This document shows, in pieces, positions 1 through 7,161 of a stretch of 15,210 bases of DNA. Under the pieces are notes generated by a model that was not told the origin of the DNA, searched no databases, and saw only the letters and a list, made by a program, of their open reading frames with translations. Origin of the DNA: Candidatus Poseidoniaceae archaeon (GTDB lineage: Archaea > Thermoplasmatota > Poseidoniia > Poseidoniales > Poseidoniaceae); NCBI GenBank assembly GCA_022452125.1, contig JAKURJ010000008.1, positions 1 to 15,210 on the forward strand, written 5' to 3'. Every line of letters begins with the position of its first letter. The stretch's first letter is position 1. The position numbers and the translations under genes were made by a program.

Positions 1-226
1 AACGGACAATGGATTTTTTCAACCTCTGAAATTCTTGAGCACTGCCCACATTACTTCTAGTGGCGCCTATCACTTTTCAATATACTGCCAGATTTGCGAA
101 CAAGACCTTTGGTAAATGTTCACATTTGTAAAGGGTAATCGAATGTATAAGAAGGGTTCATCCGAGTACCCATAGCAATCATATGTGAATACGAAGGGTT
201 TGCAGTGGGTCGATACAAACGCTACC
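1..226. other. Left-edge non-coding stretch, no gene supported
   Basis: This stretch follows the stop of the YchF gene. On the plus strand two frames are open from the left edge, one to a TAG at 58-60 and one to a TAA at 113-115. Neither gives a recognisable protein, though either could be the tail of a gene outside the window. On the minus strand only very short ORFs exist. TATA-like patches read on the minus strand (near 79-92 and 141-152) could serve a gene further left, but nothing confirms this. No terminator hairpin followed by a T-run on the minus strand is visible for the YchF transcript. A four-base inverted repeat at 154-171 is too weak to call. Confidence 0.4.
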
Positions 227-1501
227 CTATGATTTGGCGTGGATTTTGATTACGTCGCTATCACTACATTCGTGGTCAGCGCCAACTACTCTACGGCTAC
301 GTCCATCAACCGCTTTGATGAAACCGTCACCAAGATCACTGTGGACCTTGTATGCTAATGCCTTAGCTTCTATTCCATTGGGTACCACAAAGGCATCTGG
401 CAGTATCCTTCCTTCACTATCTTTCCATGCGTTTTCATCTGCTACAGGATAGACTACGACATGGTCAAGAGCATTGAATAATACACTACTGAGTAATTCT
501 GCAACTCCTGTTCCACCAGACTGAGCGAGTTTATCCTTCATTGATGACAGAGCATTAATTTGAGCTGGATTCAATTTGGATTCATCTACAATCTGGAATG
601 TTTCGCTACCAGGCGAATAAGAAATCATACCTCCCGAATCTGCTCTACGCAATGCCAACTCCATGTCTGCCATTGTCGGCTGAACAATACCATTGGTTTC
701 GATAGCATTCCAAGGAGTCCCCTTTGCAGAATCGGCTTTGTTTGCTGCAATGTGAATTGGGAATAATTGGCTTCTTAGATGCAGGGCCAATGAACGGACT
801 TTCTCCTCGGGCCACATCCATGGAGTGTCTAAGTCCCCCCACTGATTTCTAAATCCATCAAGCGCCTGCAAAACGTGGGATAGAGATGCACCTAATCCTG
901 TAAATCTCTCGTGTAAAAATGTGCTCAAACCCTTGTCGCCTTCCGCTTGTACTCGGCGTGAACCTCGGGACCAGCCATCGTCTAGAATACCATAAATCCA
1001 CGAATCTAATTCCTCTGTCAAAAATGATGTTTCTTCCTTCAATGCGGATTCATCCTCCTCTACTCCTGCAATTGGATTACCTTCTATGTCTGTTAGACCC
1101 GCAGCATCCACTACCTGAATTAAAGCGTCACAGTTTGCTAAATCTGACAAGAAAGCATTGCCTCTTCCTCGCCCATCCGCTGCTCCAGGAACCAATCCAG
1201 CTACATCTACTAGGAATGTTGGAACCAGTCGCACATAGCCAATACAACTACCCGTTCGTGGCTCACAGATACTACCCCGCCTAGGGTCATCGTCACTAAC
1301 TGGTTCTAGGCGACCATCCGCCTCAAGTCTCTCTCTTAGATCATTACAAGGACATGGTTGAGGTGCTGCAATGAATGCAACTCCTACATTAGCCTCAATC
1401 GTACAAAACGGATAATTTGCAATGTCAACTTTTGCTAAAGTTGCCGCACTGAAATATGTCGATTTGCCGACGTTTGGCTTACCTACCAAACCAATGCGCA
1501 T
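227..1501 (-). CDS. ychF: YchF/OLA1-family translation-associated GTPase, archaeal type
   Basis: This is a P-loop NTPase of the Obg-related YchF family, cytoplasmic ribosome-associated proteins that often prefer ATP. Visible motifs are G1 GKPNVGKS (residues 7-14), the YchF hallmark NYPFCTIEANVG (29-40), G3 DVAGLV (99-104) and G4 NKAD (254-257). A C-terminal TGS domain covers about 345-424. Between switch I and G3 sits the archaeal Cys insert (C50, C52, C79, C86), here lengthened by an acidic stretch of roughly 20 residues, so 424 residues is slightly long for archaeal members. The ATG lies 4 bases after the TGA of the upstream membrane-protein gene, which suggests co-transcription and perhaps translational coupling. 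The family call is firm; the exact nucleotide specificity is not visible. The four Cys may bind a metal, which is inference. Confidence 0.95.
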   Translation of the reverse strand: MRIGLVGKPNVGKSTYFSAATLAKVDIANYPFCTIEANVGVAFIAAPQPCPCNDLRERLEADGRLEPVSDDDPRRGSICEPRTGSCIGYVRLVPTFLVDVAGLVPGAADGRGRGNAFLSDLANCDALIQVVDAAGLTDIEGNPIAGVEEDESALKEETSFLTEELDSWIYGILDDGWSRGSRRVQAEGDKGLSTFLHERFTGLGASLSHVLQALDGFRNQWGDLDTPWMWPEEKVRSLALHLRSQLFPIHIAANKADSAKGTPWNAIETNGIVQPTMADMELALRRADSGGMISYSPGSETFQIVDESKLNPAQINALSSMKDKLAQSGGTGVAELLSSVLFNALDHVVVYPVADENAWKDSEGRILPDAFVVPNGIEAKALAYKVHSDLGDGFIKAVDGRSRRVVGADHECSDSDVIKIHAKS

Positions 1502-1505
1502 TGCA

Positions 1506-3701
1506 TCACGCCTTGGTAATTCTCTCGATTAGGTCAGCCTTGGTTCCACCAGTGGTTAGGCCCATTGATTTTGCAACATCAACCAATTCAGCTTTCTTCA
1601 TCTTCTTGAGTTCTGCTTCAGACGGCCCTTCAGCGGATTCTGGCTCTTCTTCAGATTCTTCCTCTGCAGGAGGCTCTTCTTCATCTTCGGCTGCCTCTTC
1701 TGTCGCTTCTTCAGCTACTTCATCTTCAGTAGAATCTTCCTCATATGGTACGAATTCGATACCTAATGTGTTTCGAATGTTTAGTAGAGCAATGTCCAAC
1801 TCAGGAAGGTTGATTCTGCCGTCGGAATTGATGTCCATTACCTTGACCAAATTCTCAATGTCCCATGGAGGAAGGTCAGCGATGTCTGCAACTCTCAGTG
1901 CGTTTGCAAACTCGAACATGTCAATTTCTCCAGAGTCATCTACATCAGCCCAAGAGAAGAATTGTGCAGTTGTAGTTCCTCTACCACAAAGCCACTTGGT
2001 TAGAGTGACTAGGTCTTCATCGAAGGTAACTGGGAACTCATCAACATCGTCGTTGTGCAAGTCTGCAGAGACTTCGATAATTGTAGAACTGCCAGAGGAT
2101 TCTTCCTCGGATTCACCGATTATAAGAGTAGTATCAATTCCAACTCCTCGACCAAATAATGCTCTGATTGTTGTTGTTCCTTCAACTAGGTTGTATGCAG
2201 AAATGTCGCTGGTGTTACTAGCGCTTGATGACTTCAAGTTACCGAATAGTAATGTCTTGACGACGCTGTTTGCAGCAAGGATGAAACCTATTACTACACC
2301 ATAGAATGCGAACGCTCCAGTCAATGCGAATCCAGATAGGCTGCCCGATACATCTTCAACTTCGGCTTCAATCAGTGTGTTCTCTGACCAATCTCCCATT
2401 AGGAATAGGATTGCCGAAAACAAACCTCCACCGATTACAAGCCATGATGCTGTACTAGCTGAGCCAGTCAATGATTTGCCAGCTGCTAATGGGTATGAGT
2501 GGAATAGTGCTGCCAGTGCAAACAAGCCTCCAACTACATACAGATAGGACGAGTTAACTGTGTCTGCAACGCTTGCTAGGCTTCCGTCGCCAACCATAAC
2601 ATTCAGACCTGTGAAGTAACCTAGTAGCGCGAAGACTGGGTGTAGAAGCTCTCCTCCTGCTGCTGCTGTTGCACCTGGGCTCTCAACTACTGCACTAGCA
2701 TTCCCACGGATTGTGTAAAGCATGTTTGTCGATGCCGCCATTACAGGCATTAATCCCATAGTGACTAGAATCGCTCCAATAGATTGTGCGAAATTATCAG
2801 CATGAGAAGATTCTGAAAGGAAGAATGGTGGCACGGTTACGAATAACAAGAACATCGAAGCCTTTGTTAGACTGCCTGACCAAATTGGCTGCCCTGTCAC
2901 ATGTGACAATACGTGGTATCCTACCCCGAACATAAGAGCCAGAAGAACCCAGCCGGATGCCATAATCTCGGCTACCCAAACTGTTCCAGTCCAATCTAGT
3001 GTTTCTCCCAGAGCGACTGCGAATCTGCTGAAAAGCAAAGTGAACAGTGCCAAAATTAGGAACCATGATGGAACGGAGATCGGAGATGCGCCACGTCCGC
3101 CCATGGTAATCAATGAATTGACTAGCAGGCTAAGAACAAGGAGTCCTGAAACCAATCCATACAAAGCTGCTTCCTTTACTCCATAAGTTAGGATATCCCA
3201 GTGGTCTAGAACACAGAGAACCAGGCCAACTAAAACCTGTGCAGTCCAAGCCATTGCAATTAGAGATGCATTAGCTTCACTAGCGAGCTTGGAACCAGTG
3301 GTGCGGGTGTGAGCGACTAGACTTCCACCGATTAGAATTGCAAATACCGCTGTGGTCATTGCAACTTCGTTGAAGTAGTGAAGAGCGCTGCCATCATCAT
3401 ATGACCAGCCGATGTTGGAAAGAGAATCCAATGCTGCTGGGTCGTAATTGTGCCAAGCGGATAAGAAGCCTCCAATACCGGCAAGAACCAACCAGAAAAC
3501 TCCAGTTTGCATCCAAGTCTTTGCACCGCTACCCTCTCTTTCTTGGAAGAGGTCTGATGCTGGACCTGCTGCCTTGGTTAGAAGGAACATTCCGAACTGA
3601 CGTAGAGGTGTGCTCATTCCGCCGAATCCTTTCTGCATGTAATGAGTGAATAGCAGAAGGGTCACGAGAAGTATTGCCGATGTTGTAAATGCTTCAGACA
3701 T
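1506..3701 (-). CDS. Heme-copper-oxidase-like membrane protein lacking metal ligands, fused to EF-hands and a SAP domain
   Basis: A protein of 731 residues. Residues 1-480 form about 12-13 hydrophobic helices that line up by eye with CcoN, the cbb3 oxidase catalytic subunit. H108 matches the helix II heme His. A W242...GVGY...TGQPIWS block (242-275) matches the helix VI-VII region. AQSIG (305-309), P319, N326, T330 and G333 match CcoN landmarks at equal spacing. The CuB ligands fall on I246, S296 and E297, and the helix X heme ligands on about V382 and S384, so metal centres are unlikely. The cytoplasmic-looking tail carries EF-hand loops at 586-597 and 623-634, a Glu-rich linker (about 655-692) and a SAP helix-extension-helix (about 694-728). 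A strong AAGGAGGA site overlaps the stop of the upstream 90-residue gene, 12 bases before this ATG. The domain calls in the tail are firm. The CcoN relationship was judged from memory of CcoN, and the function is unknown. Confidence 0.75.
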   Translation of the reverse strand: MSEAFTTSAILLVTLLLFTHYMQKGFGGMSTPLRQFGMFLLTKAAGPASDLFQEREGSGAKTWMQTGVFWLVLAGIGGFLSAWHNYDPAALDSLSNIGWSYDDGSALHYFNEVAMTTAVFAILIGGSLVAHTRTTGSKLASEANASLIAMAWTAQVLVGLVLCVLDHWDILTYGVKEAALYGLVSGLLVLSLLVNSLITMGGRGASPISVPSWFLILALFTLLFSRFAVALGETLDWTGTVWVAEIMASGWVLLALMFGVGYHVLSHVTGQPIWSGSLTKASMFLLFVTVPPFFLSESSHADNFAQSIGAILVTMGLMPVMAASTNMLYTIRGNASAVVESPGATAAAGGELLHPVFALLGYFTGLNVMVGDGSLASVADTVNSSYLYVVGGLFALAALFHSYPLAAGKSLTGSASTASWLVIGGGLFSAILFLMGDWSENTLIEAEVEDVSGSLSGFALTGAFAFYGVVIGFILAANSVVKTLLFGNLKSSSASNTSDISAYNLVEGTTTIRALFGRGVGIDTTLIIGESEEESSGSSTIIEVSADLHNDDVDEFPVTFDEDLVTLTKWLCGRGTTTAQFFSWADVDDSGEIDMFEFANALRVADIADLPPWDIENLVKVMDINSDGRINLPELDIALLNIRNTLGIEFVPYEEDSTEDEVAEEATEEAAEDEEEPPAEEESEEEPESAEGPSEAELKKMKKAELVDVAKSMGLTTGGTKADLIERITKA

Positions 3702-3713
3702 CTCAATTCCTCC

Positions 3714-3986
3714 TTAGTCCGAAAGGACGCCTCCAACTAGATTAGCGATTATCATACCGCATCCAACAAATATTCCAATCAAGTAATACCAAATTCCTGA
3801 ACCTCCAAGATTCTCCATAAATGGAACAATCTCGCCAATTACTGGAACAGTGTCCCAGCCGAAAATGTTGCTGAATAGTGCGATTAGCCCGACTAAGCCT
3901 ATTGTCATGATAACAAGAATTACTCGAGATGCAGATGGTTCTGCGACTCCTTCGGACACATCGGGCAGTATCGTATTGTTGGCCAT
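3714..3986 (-). CDS. Small two-helix membrane protein
   Basis: A 90-residue protein of no recognised family. It has a polar N-terminus (1-20), a hydrophobic helix at about 21-43, a loop with several Pro and acidic residues, and a second helix at about 64-88 rich in Gly, ending in LSD. No cofactor-binding Cys or His pattern is present (single Cys at 76, no His). The ATG is preceded by AGGTGA with good spacing, directly after a perfect 7-bp hairpin. Its TAA lies 12 bases before the ATG of the oxidase-like membrane protein, inside that gene's Shine-Dalgarno site, so the two are almost certainly co-translated. This suggests, as inference, that it is an accessory subunit of that protein, in the way cbb3 oxidases have small one- or two-helix subunits. 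Confidence 0.8.
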   Translation of the reverse strand: MANNTILPDVSEGVAEPSASRVILVIMTIGLVGLIALFSNIFGWDTVPVIGEIVPFMENLGGSGIWYYLIGIFVGCGMIIANLVGGVLSD

Positions 3987-4042
3987 TAAATCACCTTGAC
4001 CCCGTAGGGGTCATTTACGCCACCTATGATACGGTCATAAAC
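3987..4042 (-). promoter_or_regulatory. Leader with TATA-like box, 7-bp triloop hairpin and Shine-Dalgarno site
   Basis: Read on the minus strand, a TATA-like GTTTATGA (4042-4035) is followed about 21 bases later by a perfect inverted repeat TGACCCC-TAC-GGGGTCA (4013-3997). This runs directly into AGGTGATTTA and the ATG of the 90-residue gene. An archaeal start site about 25 bases after the TATA-like centre would fall near the 5' foot of the hairpin, so the mRNA could begin with the hairpin. The repeat could instead be an operator or a terminator for the upstream RaSEA gene, but no T-run follows it. The TATA-like box is a weak match. Confidence 0.45.
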
Positions 4043-4058
4043 ATTGACCAGCGAACAA

Positions 4059-5225
4059 TCATGGCGAACGAAGATGCAATAGTGCATTTCCTCTACGATT
4101 TTTACCAGAACCAAGCGGTATTGGCATAGATTTGTCTAACTCAATTTCGCACTGCCAAACTTGCTTGCATTCGCAATCAAGTCCATCGAGTTCATGAATA
4201 TCTCCGCTTACAGAATAGCGCTCGATTGCAGCTACGACCTCGCCATCACATGAACCACAATTGTGGGCTCCCCTGACCTTGCCTCCGGCCGTAGGGTGGA
4301 TGATTAGGCGGCTGACTTGATCGTCTGCACCATTACCTGAATTCGTAGGATGGATATCGTAGTGAACATCCTGAATCAATTGAACTAATGACCACAACCA
4401 AGGAGGACGGTATTCATTTGCTCGAAACAATCTATCAATCACCGTACCTCTCTGAATATTCATTGGGTTGACGCTGATTTCATCGCTTCTCTCTGCTACG
4501 TCTCTAATCCATTTTGCACCATGTACTAATGCGTCGCCCTCACTCATGAAAGGTGGTTTGAACATGAGATAGGTCTTGATTCTCAATCCGAATTTTTCCA
4601 AGTTCTCTACTGCTCTGTCCCAACTTTTGGTGCTGAATCCTTTGTTAACATGGAAGCGCAATACTTCATCATCATATGCCTCTAAGCCAATAGCGACTGA
4701 AAATTTAGGGTTGATTTTAGTTGCCCAGGCTAGCTTTTCTTCAGTGAGTTGTTCAGTTCTACTCTCGACAACTAATTCCTTACCCATCTCGTGACAATCT
4801 CTCAGAACTCTTTCTTGGAAATCCAAAGGTATCTCCCTGTCTTCTAGAAGACTTCCTGAAGTGTATACTTTTACCATGCCCATCGATTCAAAATCGTCAA
4901 ACCTTGCCAGTGATTTCTCCCATTGTGAATGTAAATCATCACTGGTTACGTCATCCCTTGTGTCGTTAAAATATCCACAAAATGTGCATCCACTAGACCA
5001 CCACCAATGGCAACCCTTGGTCCTCAGTATCACCGTTAAGGCCGTTGTAGGAGTTCCATCAGCAAGCGTTTCAGGAGTGTAATATACTGTTGCAGGATCT
5101 TTGGCATCCCACGAATACTTTCTCTCCTGTGCCCATGGAGTATTTGCTGGAGCCTTGACTAAGTCGTGGATACGAGCAGGACGTTTGTCCGACTCTCCGA
5201 CCATAGTCAATTTACCATTCGCCAT
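4059..5225 (-). CDS. raSEA: Archaeosine biosynthesis radical SAM protein RaSEA
   Basis: A radical SAM enzyme related to Elp3 that in archaea acts with ArcS to turn preQ0-lysine at position 15 of tRNA into archaeosine. The cluster motif is C72-x7-C80-x2-C83 within a Trp-rich GCHWWW...GCTFCGY segment, characteristic of this family. Other marks are the YTSGSLLEDREIP strand-loop (121-133), VVESRTE (152-158), an IGLEAYDD segment (179-186) and a C-terminal Cys-rich part (C323, C326, C351, C353, C359) that probably binds zinc. The length of 388 residues is usual for the family. The ATG is preceded by GGAGG at proper spacing and lies 32 bases after the stop of the upstream hydrolase gene. No tgt or arcS is in the window. 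Other Elp3-like radical SAM enzymes are the main alternative and seem less likely. Confidence 0.88.
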   Translation of the reverse strand: MANGKLTMVGESDKRPARIHDLVKAPANTPWAQERKYSWDAKDPATVYYTPETLADGTPTTALTVILRTKGCHWWWSSGCTFCGYFNDTRDDVTSDDLHSQWEKSLARFDDFESMGMVKVYTSGSLLEDREIPLDFQERVLRDCHEMGKELVVESRTEQLTEEKLAWATKINPKFSVAIGLEAYDDEVLRFHVNKGFSTKSWDRAVENLEKFGLRIKTYLMFKPPFMSEGDALVHGAKWIRDVAERSDEISVNPMNIQRGTVIDRLFRANEYRPPWLWSLVQLIQDVHYDIHPTNSGNGADDQVSRLIIHPTAGGKVRGAHNCGSCDGEVVAAIERYSVSGDIHELDGLDCECKQVWQCEIELDKSMPIPLGSGKNRRGNALLHLRSP

Positions 5226-5257
5226 GATTATGCCTCCGGCTTCGCGTGTTTGAATCC

Positions 5258-6313
5258 TTACATTAACGACTCAGTGAAGAAATCAACAATCCTACTCTCA
5301 TATTCTGCAGTATCAGTCAACATTAGAGTTTGATGTTCATCACTTTCCATTCCTTCTCCGACATCGTATCTGATAACAGAATCTTTGAACCAACAAGTGA
5401 TTTTGCTCTCGTTTCCATTTTCCAAGGCCTCATCGCACATCTTTTCTCCATGATGTACTCGTACTCTCTTGTCTTGGTTTCCATGGACGACATACATGTG
5501 CCTCTCACCAATTTCTGTAGCCGCATCTATCGGATAATGTTCAACCAGATTCTGACCTGCAATTATTTTCCCTGCAAAGATTCCTGCGCCACCCAAGAAT
5601 GTTGGATAGCCTTGGAATTCCAATTCTTCGACCACTATGTCTCCCATGTCAGAATATCCAGATTCCAACCAGACTGATTGTATTCTATCATCCAATGTGA
5701 ATGCTATAGCTGCAGTACCTGCACCCATGGAATTGCCATAAATTCCAATATCTTCGGGTTTGGCATTATGCTCATCGATTACCCAATCAAATACTGCGAT
5801 CACGTCTACCCATTCATCTTGACCGCCAGAAACACGGTTGTCGTCAATTGATGACTCTCCATGGTCTCGTAAATCAAATACTACAACATTGAACCCTGCA
5901 TTTGCTAACATTCCAGAGGGTAGTAGAATTGATCCATCAGATTTACATCCTCTAATTCCATGTACGAAAATTACCCAAGGCATTGATTCATCTTGCTTCA
6001 AGTACCATGCTGACAGATAGATGTCTTCGTCGTCAACATCAATAGTTGCAGATTCGTAACCTGGCCACCAATATTCTGACAGCCCTGTCATAATATTGGA
6101 GGAGATATTTTCGCTATTTTGTGATTCGTTAAGTGGGACTTCGTTTCTCAAAGGTGCGAATTGTTCTGGCGTGTTCTGGTCAAAATTACCCCAACAATCA
6201 GTGTTAGTAAATGCAACTCCATTATAGACTATGGAGCCTGCGAAATAGTACCCAGTTGGCAATAACACAAACAGCATCAATAGGAATGGAAAAATCTCTC
6301 GCTTGAATCCCAT
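5258..6313 (-). CDS. Membrane-anchored alpha/beta hydrolase
   Basis: A serine hydrolase of the alpha/beta fold with one N-terminal hydrophobic segment (about 8-30), which is either a signal anchor or an uncleaved signal peptide, placing the enzyme outside the cytoplasmic membrane. The oxyanion-loop HGIRG is at 118-122, the nucleophile elbow GNSMG at 193-197 (S195), the probable acid D281 in HGNQDKR, and the probable base H327 in DEHQ. A DLRDHGES segment (147-154) is typical of the BAAT/DLH-like and Bem46-like groups. The ATG at 6313 overlaps the TGA of the decarboxylase gene by one base (TGATG) and has GAGGG about 8 bases upstream. A TTG one codon earlier is possible but less likely. Four Cys (40, 123, 293, 307) could form disulfides. 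The substrate cannot be told; esterase, lipase or peptidase activity are all possible. Confidence 0.85.
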   Translation of the reverse strand: MGFKREIFPFLLMLFVLLPTGYYFAGSIVYNGVAFTNTDCWGNFDQNTPEQFAPLRNEVPLNESQNSENISSNIMTGLSEYWWPGYESATIDVDDEDIYLSAWYLKQDESMPWVIFVHGIRGCKSDGSILLPSGMLANAGFNVVVFDLRDHGESSIDDNRVSGGQDEWVDVIAVFDWVIDEHNAKPEDIGIYGNSMGAGTAAIAFTLDDRIQSVWLESGYSDMGDIVVEELEFQGYPTFLGGAGIFAGKIIAGQNLVEHYPIDAATEIGERHMYVVHGNQDKRVRVHHGEKMCDEALENGNESKITCWFKDSVIRYDVGEGMESDEHQTLMLTDTAEYESRIVDFFTESLM

Positions 6314-7161
6314 CAAATCCCTCTGTAAAGTATTGTAGAACCCGCTTTCACGAACTCACCTTTTGGATAGTCTTTGTTGCCGTCTTCTGCGCTGATAACA
6401 CAAGGGGTGAACTTGGATGCAGGAACTCGGACGTCAACTCTGCTGCCTAGTCGAATCATTCCGAATCTCTCTCCTCTGCGCAATTCATCTCCCTCTGATT
6501 TCCATGGAATAATTGTGCGAGCTAGTGCTCCTGAAATTTGCATAACTTCGACTAGCAATCCATCCTCTCTTTGGAATAGTGTCCTAACTCTCTCGTTGTA
6601 TTCACTTTCTTTTCTGAAAGCGGGAAGGAACGGTCCCCTTCTGAGGCCTTTTCCGGTTCTGTGTTCCATTCTGGTAATCTTACCTGCAATTGGAGAGCGG
6701 TTAACGTGAACATCTAGAGGGGACATGAATACTGCGATTCTCCAAACATCAGTATCCGTTTCCTCTCCCTCTGGTACTGCTTCAAAGCGTTGTTCAGTCG
6801 AGAATGACAATATCTCTTCACAAGGTTCTGGATGCCACGATCCTGTGTGTTCATCCTCTTCAGCACCGTCCATCTCTTCCTTTGAAGGTCTTCGACCGGT
6901 CGCTCTTTCTCTTTTTACAAACATTACATGTCCATCTGCGGGAGATACGATTACGCCTTCATCTCTTGGAATTGGTCGGTCGGGGTCTCTCCAAAAGTTG
7001 GCAAAAAATGCTGCTAACATTAGCATCAAGACGCCCAATCCAGGAGCTAAGCCGTATAGAGGATTGACGAACCAGCCAACTAGAATGAATCCAACGCCCA
7101 TTAATGTTGGAGTAATTACAGGCAGAAATCCGCCTCTGGCTAACATAGCCAAGTAGCTCAC
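6313..7161 (-). CDS. asd: Archaetidylserine (phosphatidylserine) decarboxylase, PSD-A type
   Basis: A pyruvoyl-dependent decarboxylase that converts archaetidylserine to archaetidylethanolamine in the membrane. It has two N-terminal hydrophobic segments (about 13-55), VSPADG (72-77), MSPLDVHVNRSP (146-157), a QISGALAR strand (208-215) and the self-cleavage site in FGMIRLGSRVDV, where S240 would become the pyruvoyl group. These are PSD-A features. Residues 87-138 form a charged insertion, so the protein (282) is longer than usual PSD-A enzymes (a little over 200). The start is uncertain. GTG 7161 directly abuts the TAG of the upstream gene. TTG 7152 has the best-spaced ribosome site (AGGTGA, 6 bases). 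ATG 7146 is the only ATG. The longest form is given; the choice alters only 3-5 residues. The archaeal substrate is inferred from the context. Confidence 0.9.
   Translation of the reverse strand: MSYLAMLARGGFLPVITPTLMGVGFILVGWFVNPLYGLAPGLGVLMLMLAAFFANFWRDPDRPIPRDEGVIVSPADGHVMFVKRERATGRRPSKEEMDGAEEDEHTGSWHPEPCEEILSFSTEQRFEAVPEGEETDTDVWRIAVFMSPLDVHVNRSPIAGKITRMEHRTGKGLRRGPFLPAFRKESEYNERVRTLFQREDGLLVEVMQISGALARTIIPWKSEGDELRRGERFGMIRLGSRVDVRVPASKFTPCVISAEDGNKDYPKGEFVKAGSTILYRGI

Noticed and set aside
154..171. tRNA T-arm-like GGGTTC...ACCC
   Set aside because: Only a 4-bp stem with a 10-base loop forms. No acceptor, D or anticodon arms can be paired around it on either strand.
1620..1750. TCT/TTC-rich low-complexity DNA that looks like a repeat
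   Set aside because: It is explained by the Glu-rich linker codons of the membrane protein. No fixed repeat unit is seen.
1456..2304. Plus-strand ORF of 282 residues, very rich in Ser
   Set aside because: It is the antisense of the Glu-rich tail and C-terminal region of the oxidase-like membrane protein. GAA/GAG codons read as TTC/CTC/TCT on the other strand give a Ser-rich open frame. No ribosome site or family features.
4025..4039. 5-bp inverted repeat TATGA...TCATA upstream of the 90-residue gene
   Set aside because: Short and AT-rich, easily due to chance, and it overlaps the proposed TATA-like element.
5323..5526. Minus-strand ORF of 67 residues inside the alpha/beta hydrolase gene
   Set aside because: It is an out-of-frame shadow of the hydrolase, whose catalytic Asp and His are encoded in this same stretch in the other frame.
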